Below, piece by piece: positions 32,801 through 45,423 of a stretch of DNA of 64,000 nucleotides (the first letter of the stretch is position 1; the number at the start of each line of letters is the position of its first letter). Under the pieces are notes generated by a model. The model was not told where the DNA came from. It was given only the letters and a program-made list of their open reading frames with translations, and searched no databases. The stretch comes from Steromphala cineraria (Eukaryota; Mollusca; Gastropoda; Trochida; Trochidae), in contig OU744720.1 of assembly GCA_916613615.1 (NCBI GenBank), positions 73,249,338 through 73,313,337 of the forward strand. Reading direction: 5' to 3'. The position numbers and the translations under genes were made by a program.

Positions 32801-35800
32801 ACCAAACGGCTAGTGCGTATATTTGCAGATTATTTGAATTTTCCAATTGGATTATTGCAGTAGTACAGAGGAAGAATATCACGTATTAATCTATAAATAT
32901 TATGGGCATACTAAGCGAAAGTAGTATTGAGATTCTATACATGAATGGAGGTCAGAAAATGTATTTCACTTCGCTTTACATTAAACTTGCTCTCTTCTAT
33001 TAAAAGAGTATGAGTGAGTTACGGGCCTGACACTAGGCTAAACTGGACAATTATCACAGATAGATATGTTTTTATTTATGTATTTATATAGAAAAACATA
33101 AATTAATGTAATCATTGTAACATTCAGTGACATTAGTAACAATGTGTTATCACCAATTCATGTTGTAATATTGTGTTTATATACAAACTCATACATGTTA
33201 ATGTAGATATCACAGCGATAACAACTGGTGATCTATAACTCCATTTTGAATTAAAACCTTATTATTACATAAATGAAATCAGAGGGATTCAAGATAACGT
33301 TGCAATCGATTTTCAAAACACCGTGATGCTTAGAATGCATATTTTCTCTTTGCTACGGTTTTTACTAAAATAATGTTATGTCAATGTCGTTAACATAGCA
33401 AAACATTTAACAGTGTTTTTCGTTCCAAATGTCTTCCGTATTGTGCAAATTTCAGTGCGTTTCACGAGGGACCTGTCTGATCCCTGGTGTTTTAATCCAT
33501 TAGATTCGAGGATCGAATTCTGTTATATCACTGAATCTGATGGGATTACAGGATCCCTTTTCATTTCACCAGTCAAGGCTATAAAAGACTCGAAGCGTAA
33601 AACATAGCCTCGCCATTGATTGGTTCAGCCTCGTAATCGATTGTGTCAATGTGGTATTTGCTCTTATTCTGTCGTTCAGATGTAAATTAAACTCCATAAT
33701 CGAAAATGAGACATTTAACCCCAGTTACGAAATAGCTTTTCGCGAATTACTAGAATTTGATGCTATAATGTCTATGATTAAAGTGTCATTTCTTTCCAAA
33801 ACCATATTTATTGGCACGGCCCTTTTAGTGTATTTTGTTAGAAATCGTTGTAAGGTGAAGAAAACTATAAAACACCACACAAAAAGTTGATTTTCTTATA
33901 ATATGTTATATGTGAATCTAATACAACATCAGTCAGATAGGTACAACATAACAGGAATTGCGCAAAAATTGCCTCAATTTAAAAGGTTAAAGGAGAAATG
34001 ATAAAGTATTAAAAGAAAAAAACCCTCATTACTCTTGAATTTCATTCGCGACTACAGACAACGCTGTTCCGAACAGCAGAATAGCTTAATTCATATTAAT
34101 GACATTTGTCTTAGAGGAAGTTTCAAATTGATATACTTTTAAGTGAAAAGGGAAGTAACCCGTGACGTACTACATCGACTGCAACCCACTAAAACATTCC
34201 ATCAATAACGATTTCCCAATGTAACTCTTGACAGCTGGACTACATCCATTAATACACATTGTGGCACACGTACATTTACTCATTTGAACAGAGGTATTTG
34301 CGTCGTCTGGTCTAAAAACTATATTTCACTGGAATAAGTTCTATGCCAATTGAGTTAGGTATACATTATTGCGGGCTTTCAGCAGCCAAGGCCCCAATAT
34401 CATTTGTGATAGTTATTCATAGAGTCGGCACTCAATACTCCTTACAGAGACAGTCGTAACTCGTCTCATCGTTTCAACATTGGTTTTCTCTGACATCGGA
34501 CTTACATTTGATAGTCTCAGAGTGGCTAAAGCCATCGATCCGAACTCCACGCATGGCATTGTCAGTGGCGCTGTGTGAAATCTCTACGTTTCCTAGCAGC
34601 GATTCGGAGACGACATCCGGAGTAAAGCTCTCATTTAGTTTAAAGTCACGTGCGGCCCACCTAACTCACTTTTCATAGAAGAATCCGTTTACTCTACAGG
34701 CCACTCGACGAAGAATTTGTAATAGAAATGGGTTTCTTGGCCAGATCCTGAAAAGCTCGACCTCTCAGGTTTGCTATCTTAACCCAGTCAGTTAAGAACG
34801 TTTTGTATGACCAGAGTCGAGTCTGTTCAAAGTTGAAGACCCCTAACTTACACTGGCTCGGTTTCCAGAAGTTTCTTATACAGACCGTGTTTATACTAGC
34901 CCCAGTTGGTGGGATTGCCCAGGGGATGTATGGTATGAAAACAGGACATATTGACAGTGCAATGTAGCTAATTAACGAAGCACATTGCCCCGGTTTGTAG
35001 CTTCGACTTCGTGTTCCAAAGCTGCTTTTAGAAGTCACCGGTGAATCAACTGCTCACGTACTATCTGTTTGCGTCAATATTGCGTCATTGAGTTCATCAG
35101 CCCAAACATCACACACTGAGGAAACTGAAATATCCTTATTGTCAAGATTTTCCTGAATCAGCCAAGTAAAACACGAATGCCAACGTTAAGCTGGAATATG
35201 GAAACATAATTTTTCAGAAATATGAATGCTTTCAATCATCAAACCAAACGTAACGATATCATAAAAACTATTATAAAAAAATTGCAGCGATCCGAGTGTA
35301 CCCCTAGATGACTATGATAGTGAAATTCATTAAATTTAAACTTACTATTTAATCAGATTTCATTGTCATTCATTGATATTTCCAACATCATTCATCAGTA
35401 ATCAATTGTCTAAGCTACTTCCAAATAATTCGTTTATACAAATTGATGGAAAAAATAACGTTTATGCTCCAAGTCCTTACACAAGAACCCCTTTTCGTTT
35501 CGTTTTCAAATTAACAGGGACAAATTAGCTTGAAATTTGAATTGTTGCTTCATTACTATTTAATTTCCAAACTTTCCCCCGTCTTAAAATAATCTATATT
35601 TGTCTTGAATACCGGTACTTTATAAGGTTGTAATCTTATGAGATATTATGATTATGAGCGTGTTAATTCCATATTTAGTCATTTGTCTGAAGAAACGTAA
35701 AGAGTCCAATGCATTACTTATTATTCAAAGATCACTTCAGCAGTTAAACCAAACTTAGATTGACATTCAACAATGAAAACATCCATCCATCCATACAACC

Positions 35801-37300
35801 ATCTAGGCATGATTATTTACATTTAACAAGAAACATCTCTTCATAAAAAAGATTTTTCACTTCCTGCGAAAGTCCGTTATTAACTAGAAGAACGGCTGCA
35901 TGTCTTGTAAGAAACGGATATTTGCTTCGAACTAACAGTTGCAATAATGTGTGGGTACAAATCGATCACGGTTTGGTCTTGGAGGTGGAAAGCATTGCGT
36001 ATTTCGTAAAAAAAATTGATGGTTTATGCAACCTCTTTGGCGATTTTCATTTAAATCAGTTTGTTTCTGAAATGATTTCGAATGATGTGATAAGACAAAG
36101 TTTTGGTGTCATTGACAAGGACAATAAAATCGAAACAAATCTGTATATCCATGTAGTAATCTCAGTATTCACCGTCGCCAACTTTCCATGAACATTTTCA
36201 TATTTACGTAAGTCCTCTACCTAGACGTGCATGGCATTTAAATATTCTTTTTGTAACATTCAAATGATCTTCATTAGCGCAACTTATGATCTAACTATGA
36301 CTTTTTTTCAAAATTATGATTAGTATAAGAAGACATAATATACAAAACCAACAACTTTGTGTAAACATTCCAAGCAAAGTTGTAGAAATATACGACCAAT
36401 CCTTATTCTCATCACTTCTTCTACAAGCCAACACAGCGAAGTTATGTGTTCACTTATCTCAGTGAATACTTCATCAGCCCGAGATAGCAGGTGTTTATAT
36501 AGACACAAATGACACTTCACTTGTTTTTAAGGCAGTATTCACGAGCATCAATAGGTCTCACTGCCGTTTGTGCAATGACAGATCTGATCAATCCGAATGC
36601 TGGCTTCAGGCCAGACTTCAGTCGAAATAAACGTTTATTCCAATCAATTCAGAGTCCTGAATAGGTTACTTAAGCCAACCAAAAGCAGCGTCTATACAAA
36701 AATGGTTATTCGCTTGAGAAAGGCGGCGAAAATTAACTGGCACCAATTGCCTCATTCACACTTCAAGTTGCTTCTTAATATTGAGCACATTTTAGTAGTT
36801 GTACGAAGGTACAAGACGGCTCCTGGGGAATTCTGAGAGTCGAAAGGCTTTATCCAACTTCAACAGCTGCGCTATATGAAAGTTGGTTGGGGGTTTAGTA
36901 TTGACTCGTGAACCAGATACGCAAAGAGGCATTTTCGAGGAAGTATGCATGGATTCCAAATAAAATGTGATAGCACGTGACTTTAATAGGAATGATTACC
37001 GCATACAGGTATTTTAAAATATGTCATCCTTTTGGTTCGTATCACTTTGAATTGTTGTAAGGTAAGATATTGTTTCGGCTTACCATGTGAATTAGTTTTC
37101 ATTAAAGCTCCCACAATTTTCCTACATGGGCCATAACTCCGATATATGTAACAGAGTCCAAAAACGAAGAACAATTGCAAGGGCAAAATGTTCTTAAGAA
37201 ATAATTGCACGGTTCTTAGTTTCGATTCAAGGTATTGAAGACACACAGCAAATGTAGTTAGCCTATCTTAAATATTTTTTAAGAAAATCTGTCTCCTTAA
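29860..37300. other. 7.4 kb with no recognised gene
   Basis: AT-rich. Open frames at 31769-32379 (-), 34694-35038 (-) and 35922-36191 (+) have no recognisable domain, and the two overlapping minus frames at about 32 kb exclude each other. A short (CCAT)n lies near 35783. I cannot support a gene here. Confidence 0.35.
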
Positions 37301-37302
37301 AC

Positions 37303-37371
37303 TCGGACGGACGGACGGACGGAGCCCAAACCCATATAACCCTCCCACATCGTGTCGGGGATAATAAATGA
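37303..37371. repeat. (ACGG)n tract with a truncated pearl-like element end
   Basis: CGGACGGACGGACGGACGG is followed by CCTCCCACATCGTGTCGGGG and ATAATAAATG. This is the arrangement, in reverse, of the left end of the element at 49453. No core repeats remain. Confidence 0.6.
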
Positions 37372-38306
37372 AAAAAACTCATGTAAAAATAATGTCTCGA
37401 TTATAAAAGTGTCATCTAGTGAAAAGCTGACAAAACTAATGCAAACAAATCAAAAGATGTGTTCTCCCTTGAATGGGCATTCGTAATTGAATGTCCTTTC
37501 TAGGATTACCTCGATGAAAATATCGATCATCTGTATTGATTGGATTGGTAGGATTAGAGACATTGTAAACGGAAAGATGGCGGTGGAGGGAAAAGGTCAA
37601 GGATAACGCCCTTCGATAACCCCATTATGTAACACCTAAAGGACATGTCAAAATTTATAAATACTAGATTCAAAATTTCAAAATTGTATCGATTATTCAT
37701 GTTATTAGCTTCTTGTGACACAACGTGCTTCAATGAATTATACAATTTTATTAACGTTGCACCTAAATAGTGTGAAAAGAGAGAAATAGACAAATATTTG
37801 AAAGTGGATTAAGTTGGTCGAGATGCACCGCAAGCCTTTTTATAACATAAAAACATAAATCAAAACGATTGTTCCCATATCCTGCTGTTGGAGTGACATA
37901 CTAGGACTTGGCATTTAAAAAAGACAAAGGTCGCATATTGATATCAACTTCCGGTATCCTGTTTCAAATATATCTTTGTGTTTTATACAAAGGCTTGGGT
38001 AGAGAAACAATGTCAATAATTGACGTATCGTCATTCGATTGGGAAAGCTCCTTCAGTACAATGATGGATGGTAACTTGCAAAACCGAGTACAGATGTAAG
38101 CAAATGACTTACATGCAACAAACTGCTTAGTTATTATTACATCAATACAGCACAGTTATTTTTTCTAATTAAAATGTCGGTATTGTTTTGCTCATGAGAA
38201 ATATTATGATGGAAGAATAAAGTATTCCTGTGTAATTGTTTAGACTGTGTAATTGTCTTGCTTCCAAGAAGACATGCTTAACAACAACACGATTTCACGC
38301 TTTTAA

Positions 38307-38664
38307 AGGGGCAGTAGCACGTTTTTTTGATAAATTTATATTTTAAATTTCTAAAGTTTTAAAGTTAATACTAAATGTATTATTTTGACATTGTCAAAAA
38401 TCTCATTACTCAAGCCAATCATCCATAGTCAGATGACAAAGTATGAAGATTCAGCTAAAATCCATTGGCAGCCATTTTGTGTGAACACCTTTAATTCATT
38501 TTGTGTAAGAAAAAGCAATAACATGGCTAAACTTTACATTACATGTATATATTGTAATTATTACTGCTCCATTTATTTAAAATACATTGTCTTTCAATTG
38601 GAACCATTAATTTTCATTTTCCAGATATCACCTTTTCTTCCCCCTAATGACGTGCTACTGCCCC
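38307..38664. mobile_element. TTAA-flanked MITE, copy 1
   Basis: Termini AGGGGCAGTAGCACGTTTTT and the complement ACGTGCTACTGCCCC. TTAA flanks both ends (38303-38306 and 38665-38668), as expected for piggyBac-type insertion. The interior has no transposase. Copy 2 is at 61432-61788. Confidence 0.85.
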
Positions 38665-38810
38665 TTAAAGGCATCACTAGATTGATTGGTGTTGTTCAAA
38701 TATGCAAATATAATGCTGTGTCAGAATCTAAGTTACAATCTGTAAGTTTTTCGGCTGTGGTAAAATGAATTTTTTATCTTAATGGCTTCAAATGATTGAA
38801 ACCCTTATTA

Positions 38811-39110
38811 CTCGCCCGTTGAAGATATATTTACCATATATGTGTAATACCATCGAGCGCTGACCGAATGACGTGCCGTTAAAAGCGTTGAGCATGATGT
38901 CACAATGTTAGCGAAGTGACCGATGGTCCTCTCGGCGTATATCTAAACCGTTTTGACGCTGTAATTGAGCGATCGATAAATTATATTAACTAACTCAGAC
39001 CCGTTCAATAACATATTTTACTCTCACTTTCGCTCGTTATATACCAAACCATTCACTCGTTTCATAAAAATGTTACCAAACGAAACATTATTGACACTCT
39101 CTTTTTCAAA
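38811..39110 (+). repeat. CRE-repeat family, diverged copy D
   Basis: Begins TTATTACTCGCCCGTTGAAG and keeps the TTTCGCTCGT and CATTCACTCGTTTCATAAAA blocks of the family, but has lost the TGACGTCA sites (a TGATGTCA remains). Confidence 0.55.
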
Positions 39111-40340
39111 ATGCAATTCAAAGTGCCAATTAAGTTTGCTTTTTTGATAAAGCCATTAAAGCACGTTTTTTAAAAGATACATTATTTCGCATTCTTTTCC
39201 ATACATAGTTCAAAAACATTTTATTAAAATCAGAACTTTGTGGGGTTTGTCATGCCTCGACTAACTGAACGATCAAGAGAACAAAGCTATCAACCTATCT
39301 GGGATACAAAAGTATCGTTACTTACGTTACATGATAGGAGGCTTCCGGGAAAAATATCAGATTATGTCAAAATATCTTTCTGTTAAATGAGCATTTGATA
39401 ACGTTATTAAAGAGTGGTAGTAATGTCAAAATGTTTACATGACTTGTACTACATGTACATAATGACATGAAGGACAGCGACCACCAAATTACAATCGAGG
39501 ACTCAGTGAATGACAAACCAAATGACAAGGTGGATATTAAAGATGCTGTTTCATACTTGCATGCGGTTCAGGCTGAAATTAAGCTATTGAGAAAAGAAAT
39601 ACATCACTTTGTAGAAAAATCTTTCGTCGAAATTTTGATATCATATTTAGATTGTTTAATTAACAATAACATACTTATTTCGACGCCCAAAGCACAGTAC
39701 CACTTGTAGAAAGGGCACCCGCTTTCGGTGACGTAATCATTACGCGCGTAGGATTTACACCGTGTCACAACTATCGTATTTGCGTTCGATGGGTATCAAC
39801 TTTGGCAGCAACGAATACCTTATTCGGAGAAAAAGAAAAGAAAATCTAGTCGTGCGCGAAAAAGACGGTTTTCAAGCATATATTTAGAGACCGGAAGTTG
39901 TGAGATGGCCACACTTGATTTGACTATGTTGGCTGCCGTTTCCGTTATTTTGGTAAATTATCTCATATTTAATGAATTTTGGTCCGATTTTCCCTAGGTT
40001 GGTCGCTAAATTTTTCTAGAAATACAACGAATACATTAAAAATACTTTTTAAAATGTTGCAAGTATGATATAGCATCTTTAATATGGTGCTGGTTCCGAG
40101 CAGAAATTGTACTTTCAGAGCGTATTTATGTACAGCACGACAATATAGTTCCGTTCACCCTGAGTCCAGGTATCCGTTTCAACAGCTTGTCGAACTGAAT
40201 ACAATACTGAAGAAGTGCCTTGCCAAGGGACATATCTATTTGAAGGTATGTGACCAATGTCCTAATGTTTTGTGTCTCCACCTGCAATGAATCACTGGTC
40301 TTGTGCGTGGGTAGCCCGGGTGCCATATCTCGAAAGAGTC
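39111..40340. other. Possible promoter and first exon, unconfirmed
   Basis: An ATG at 39905 opens MATLDLTMLAAVSVIL and meets a GTAAAT donor at 39953. CCGGAAG (ETS-like) lies immediately upstream at about 39892. A frame at 39467-39709 (+) has a short helical stretch (SYLHAVQAEIKLLRKEI), and another ends in GAAG|GTATGT at about 40245. None has a recognised family and no chain of exons could be built. Confidence 0.25.
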
Positions 40341-40351
40341 CTTGCTAGGAT

Positions 40352-40447
40352 CACAGGGACATGTATCGCATAAATACAGCGTTAAAAAGACATACATACT
40401 CATAGACCCTACCCTAATACTATATATAAGCGATATATGTCCCTGTG
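40352..40447. repeat. Small foldback element
   Basis: CACAGGGACATGTATCGC at 40352-40369 is complementary, with one mismatch, to 40430-40447. GCTAGGATC occurs just outside both arms. About 60 bp lie between the arms. Probably a short MITE. Confidence 0.65.
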
Positions 40448-40449
40448 GC

Positions 40450-41515
40450 TAGGATCGGAGCTCTTCAGTCAGAGAGATAGAAAAATGTTTAATGGTAAGG
40501 GGATTCTAATTTATTCATTGAAACCATATTAATTATTTTCGAGGAGGAGGAGGATATCATATGCAGAAAAGTGGTTAAAAATAAAACACATTTTATTCGC
40601 TTTCAAAAAGTATACACCTTGGACTTGAAACAGGAGGTATCTCCCTTTACAAATTGGCCTTGACGTTGACATTAGGAAAAAAGGATTGAATAAGAGATCT
40701 GAATTCTGGAGATCAAAATAATAATTATGCTTATGCAATGCTGATTCTCACTAGGATTAAGCTTGGCCAGGTCTAGACCTATCCTAGTATTTGTCCTCAG
40801 TTAGATTATCTTATCGCTGGAATACTTTGATGATTTTATCTTTAACCTTAGGATCAAAGTTAGGATAACTTAAGGCTAGGCTGCTTTCGAGAATCGGGGC
40901 CTAACATGCTAACAACTTCACCAATGTGCCCAACGACTCGGCTTGATTAATCAATAAGGTGTTGTCAAGCATCTCAAAACAAAGGGATTGAACCTCCCTT
41001 TAAACAGTTCACGGATTGACTGGAAAAGTTCACCTCACTCTCTTTGGCACTTTATCAAACTACAAAGAATTCTGATATGGATTTGTGATCTTATCCTCAG
41101 CGTCAGTGCCATTCTATGTTATTTATTGTTTCCCTGGCTCCTCCAGGCTTAATTGAACCGATGGAGGAGAGTGAATCAATCTAAATTTCTAGTCGATTTT
41201 TGACATTCGCATCAGATTGTAAAATTCTTAACGGCACAGTAGCTGAATAAATCATACACTTAATATTGTTTTTTCTATCATTGTAGAACACTTACTACAC
41301 TTATATATTTCCATCGGAATTTCATTTAACTACTGTCACTCCGCGTGTTGCAAAGGGTCACACAAGCCAAACTTGTTCAATAGTCTCATTTCAACGAAGA
41401 GTTTGGACAGTTGCGGGAAAGTATCATTTTGAACCTAATCAACAGTCTATAGCAACAGTAGGAAGGTTTGGATGTCGTTATTATGATCGAAATCCGGACA
41501 ATGACACGCGTCATT
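40450..41515. other. No gene recognised
   Basis: AT-rich, nothing supported. Confidence 0.35.
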
Positions 41516-41517
41516 CA

Positions 41518-41593
41518 TGACATGACCGGGATTCGAACCCCAGTGTCCTGGGTGACGAGCCGACACTCTACCAACTGAGTTTTGCCCATGTCA
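41518..41593 (-). repeat. tRNA-like sequence (SINE head or tRNA pseudogene)
   Basis: The minus strand folds partly as a tRNA. Acceptor GACATGG pairs with TCATGTC. The D arm is ACTC-AGTTGGTA-GAGT. The T arm is CTGGG-GTTCGAAT-CCCGG. Both Pol III boxes are good. The D stem is preceded by extra bases and the anticodon arm does not form a normal 5-bp/7-nt hairpin (region GGCTCGTCACCC, GTC-like). It is therefore better called tRNA-derived than a working tRNA. Confidence 0.6.
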
Positions 41594-42254
41594 TTCAATA
41601 CGTTGATAAAGATAATCAAAAAGAGAATCGACAGATCAGGGAAAATGGATTGTCAGGGACAGAAGGGCAAAAGGCCATGTTTTTGAAAAATCATATTATT
41701 TGATCAAGTCTTTCTTTCGTCTGTTAGTCCTGAATTGGATATCTGAGTCCGACCGACTGTTAAGTCATCTAAAATGTAGGGAAGTATGTATGTAATACAC
41801 TACTTATGTGGCTGCAAAAATAAACCATATTACTGTAACCTTTAGAAAGGTCCTTAATCTGTAATTTGTTTATCTGTTTACCTATTTTGTTTATTTTGTT
41901 GTATTAGATATGCAGATACCATTGAGTGAACACCGATTAAAATAGCCAGATTTCCTATCTACCGATTGATTCGTTTGAAAGGTATTACAACTATATATGG
42001 ATATATTACCTTCACTGTTTTCCTTAATGGTTTGTTCGTTGTTATACTTCAAAGCAGGGCGGACTGGATTGTTTAGTTAAACATGGCATCCCTGACAGCA
42101 TTGGGAATTTATAGTTGTTTTTACCCTTCTTGGTGTAATTGAATCAATTCAAACCACTGATTAAAACTAAGGATGGGATCGGTGCTTCATAACACTGACC
42201 TAACAAGCAACGGTTTATGATACGTTTGTCTTGGAGTCGAGAGATAATCTGCCC
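41594..42254. other. No gene recognised
   Basis: AT-rich, nothing supported. Confidence 0.35.
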
Positions 42255-42698
42255 CAGCTAACAAAGAAGTTTTCAAATGATGAATGTGCTTGGTTTGTGT
42301 CATTCTCTCCCCACAGAGGCAGATCAAGTAATCTTGATTTAGCCTCTGTTATATTACGCCGAGTTTGTGGGATAGAATGTCTGATGCCTGATTGGAGGCA
42401 ATCAAAATTAGTTGTGCAATCAGCGACGCTGTTCTTAAATCATCATTTTGGCTACTGAAACAAGGCAAAGGAATTGTGATATGAACCACCCTTTCCATGC
42501 GAGAAGCCTGGTCATTTGATAAAAAAAATTCAAATGTATTGTGATTGAAGTTTTTTTTACGCCAGGGGAAACTGCCGGAACCCAGTGATTTCGGCGTAAT
42601 AGAACAGAGTCTAAATCGACATGACTTGATCTGCCTCTGTGGGGAGAGAATGCAGCTAACAAAGAAGTTTTCAAATGATGAATGTGCTTGGTTTGTGT
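42255..42698. repeat. Mosaic of a 46-bp direct repeat and a ~80-bp inverted repeat
   Basis: A 46-bp block starting CAGCTAACAAAGAAGTTTTC occurs at 42255-42300 and again, same orientation and identical, at 42653-42698. Directly inside lies an inverted pair: 42301-42329 (CATTCTCTCCCCACAGAGGC...) and its complement at 42624-42652. More diverged complementarity continues to about 42378 and 42570, including TACGCCGA. The inner part matches the repeat at 5190-5240. Confidence 0.85.
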
Positions 42699-42699
42699 G

Positions 42700-44640
42700 A
42701 GAATTTTCCTTAGACTGTTAAGGTTTCCATATTTGATTATTTCGAAAGGAGTATTCAGACATATCTGAACAAGAAACGACACGACAGTTACGAGAAAATG
42801 ACTAGCAGGTAGTTTGTAAAATTTGCTATGAATCAATGCAATCTCATTGAAATCAAATAATTGATTTGCTCCCTTGTTACATATTATGTTGCTACTTGTC
42901 ACTCATTTAAGATCTGACGTGATCACGTAGGGAACCAGGAATTGATCCCGAATGTGTTGGGTCGATCTTCATGCGACCAATCAGATTCCAGCTTCCTCCT
43001 CATTTCGGCGTATCAATGAAATAATTAATCCCGCAAAAGAAGCTCTGAAATAAGTAATTTCAGGAAACCTACAAATACAATTTTAATGTGCACAGGTAAT
43101 TGGTTTGTGGGGTAATCTATGGTAAACCACGGTGTGTAATCGTGAAAATAAGCTACCGAGAGATACATAATATAAGCACGTCGGTTTTGCAAGGGGTCTT
43201 ACTTGATTCGCAACCCGAGTAGAACCCTTGTTTTGGAAAAAAATAATTCTCGTATGATAACTTATGCCCGAGTTTTGCGAGTTTTACTAAATAACTTGTA
43301 TTTAAATTAAAAGCGAATAACGTCACTGACACTGACAAAACGCTTCTGATTTTTTTCCAGCCTACAAAAATCCGGAAATTTTAAGTCAATGTTGATGTTT
43401 AAATATACATGCATAAAGAACGTGAATGATCAGTAGTTCATAGTACATATAAATATAAATGGATAAAAGGTGTACGCATTTTTATGGACATGAAATTGAA
43501 GAGTATTTAAAGAACTCAAGTTATAACCTCGTAATCTTTTAAACGAATCTTTGTATCCCGAATTCACTACACAAACCTTGTGACTAAGGTATTTAGAGAA
43601 ACAAAATATATATAAGTTAAATATATACAATGTAGGTTCTACTTCAAGGAAAACTATATTGGTTTTTAATGAAATTTTCTCAATCTCGTTTATCCTTTGA
43701 TTTAGATCATAGTCTCGATTGCTATGTATCATAGGATTATTAATTTTTGAACATGTATTTTATAACTATATCTAAGATTTACAAAAATATCTTATCTAGT
43801 TTCCGATGATCTAATATGAAATATCAATTTGTAAATTAGATTTTTATCATTCTGACGGCAAAGATGTTAACAAACATTCTACTTTCATGTTGATGTAACA
43901 AATCAAATGTACTCTTAACATTTAGAAAATCTCGGCATTTTTCACGTTACATAGAAAAGGGATGAAGTTTTGAACCTTTAAAAACATAATATAAAAAGAG
44001 GGAGCGGAAATTGGAATCAATGTAATATTATTATCGCTTAACTCAGTACGTCTGAAATTCGTTAACATTTACATACTCTGATTTTAACGATAGACAAATT
44101 GCATATTGATAAAAAAAAATAATTTCACGCAATCACTTCGGCAATACAGAGTTCTTGACTCCTGAATGACAATCTTAAAGCAGATTCGAGGATAAAAATA
44201 CATCAATATTTTGTGTATAAGTTGTCACGAAGCAAGAGTATTAAAACTTTGACAAATTGGGCCGTCAATTCATGTTATGTCTCATTGTGTACCACAGCTT
44301 AACATGATACAGTTATTACATGTTCGTTTTGTACTCGATTGAGTACACAGCCGTATAAATTACTAAATGAATAATAATAATAGTATATTTCATAATTCCT
44401 TTACCAAATTCATAAATATTTCCCACTGTTTTTCGGCGGGTAAATAACGAATATGTGCATAACAAATTTGGATCATTGAACATTGGATCAGGGGCTCCGG
44501 ACCCCCTCCCCCTTTTGAAAAACAGTTATAGATTCACGTAAATAAAAACAAGCAGCTGACATGGTCGAGCTATATCCTCCGCAAATTGCACAACATATAT
44601 AGGTTTCCTTATCAAATTGCTGACTAATTTTTGTCGCTCA
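42700..44640. other. No gene recognised
   Basis: AT-rich with short frames only. The minus frame at 42435-42902 reads through the repeat mosaic and is not treated as a gene. Confidence 0.35.
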
Positions 44641-45423
44641 AAAAAACAAAAAAATTTAATGATATGAAGGAAACCGTTCTAATAAAAAAACTTAATGATA
44701 CCAACTTTATGTTCACTGTTGGGCATAATTCGAGTAACATGACAAAATTAAAATCAAACAAAAATATTTATGTATTTGGATCTCCAAAATCAATTCGATC
44801 ATATGTAAACAAACATAGTTTCATAATTGTAACAGTTTTCCAACAGAGTTATCATTTTTTGCCAAAAAGGACATTTTTTATAAAAAATATTTTCAAAATT
44901 GTACTTCATGACACAACTTCAGATGATTATACATGTATCTCCATATAAAATGTAATCAATATGTGATGATTAGTTAATTAAGAACTTAATTAAGAAGTAG
45001 TGAGCAGGACAGGACTTGTAACAGTTTTCTAACAAAGTCCCCATTTTTGCGCAAAAAAGGCAAAATTTTATCCAAATATTTTCAAAATTGTTCTTCATGA
45101 CACACCTTCAGATGATTAATATGTATCTTCTCAGCAAATTGATCCAAATGTAATGATAAGTTTAGAAGTTATGAGCCGGACAGGACTTGTAACAGATTTC
45201 TTACAAATTTACCACTTTTTCTCCAAAATCCTAATATTTAATGTAGATTTTCAGAAAATTGTTACTCATGACACATTATTACATGTTTCTTTATTTCTGT
45301 GACGAATTTGAATTGAAATGGTTGATTAGTTACAAAGTTATGAGCCGGACAAAAAGTGTAACGGACGGACGGACGGACGGTACCATTTTAATACCCCCCG
45401 CAACTTCGTTGTTGCGGGGGATA
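44640..45423 (-). mobile_element. Pearl-like element: hairpin end, (ACGG)n and ~170-bp core repeats
   Basis: The right end is a hairpin CCCCCGCAAC/GTTGCGGGGG (45395-45420) next to (ACGG)n at 45361-45380. Core units begin with GTAACAG at 44829, 45018 and 45189, and a final GTAACGG at 45358 adjoins the microsatellite (spacings 189, 171 and 169). Each carries a TTCATGACACA-like and a GAGCCGGACAGGACTTGTAA-like block. The left end is not defined. There is no transposase. Known bivalve pearl elements have this order of parts. Confidence 0.7.

Noticed and set aside
41518..41593. Functional tRNA gene (Asp-like, GTC)
   Set aside because: Acceptor and T arms are good, but there are extra bases before the D stem and no regular anticodon stem-loop.
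42435..42902. Minus-strand frame of 155 codons
   Set aside because: It runs through the inverted/direct repeat mosaic; the PHRGRSS segment shared with the + frame at 42231 comes from the inverted arms.
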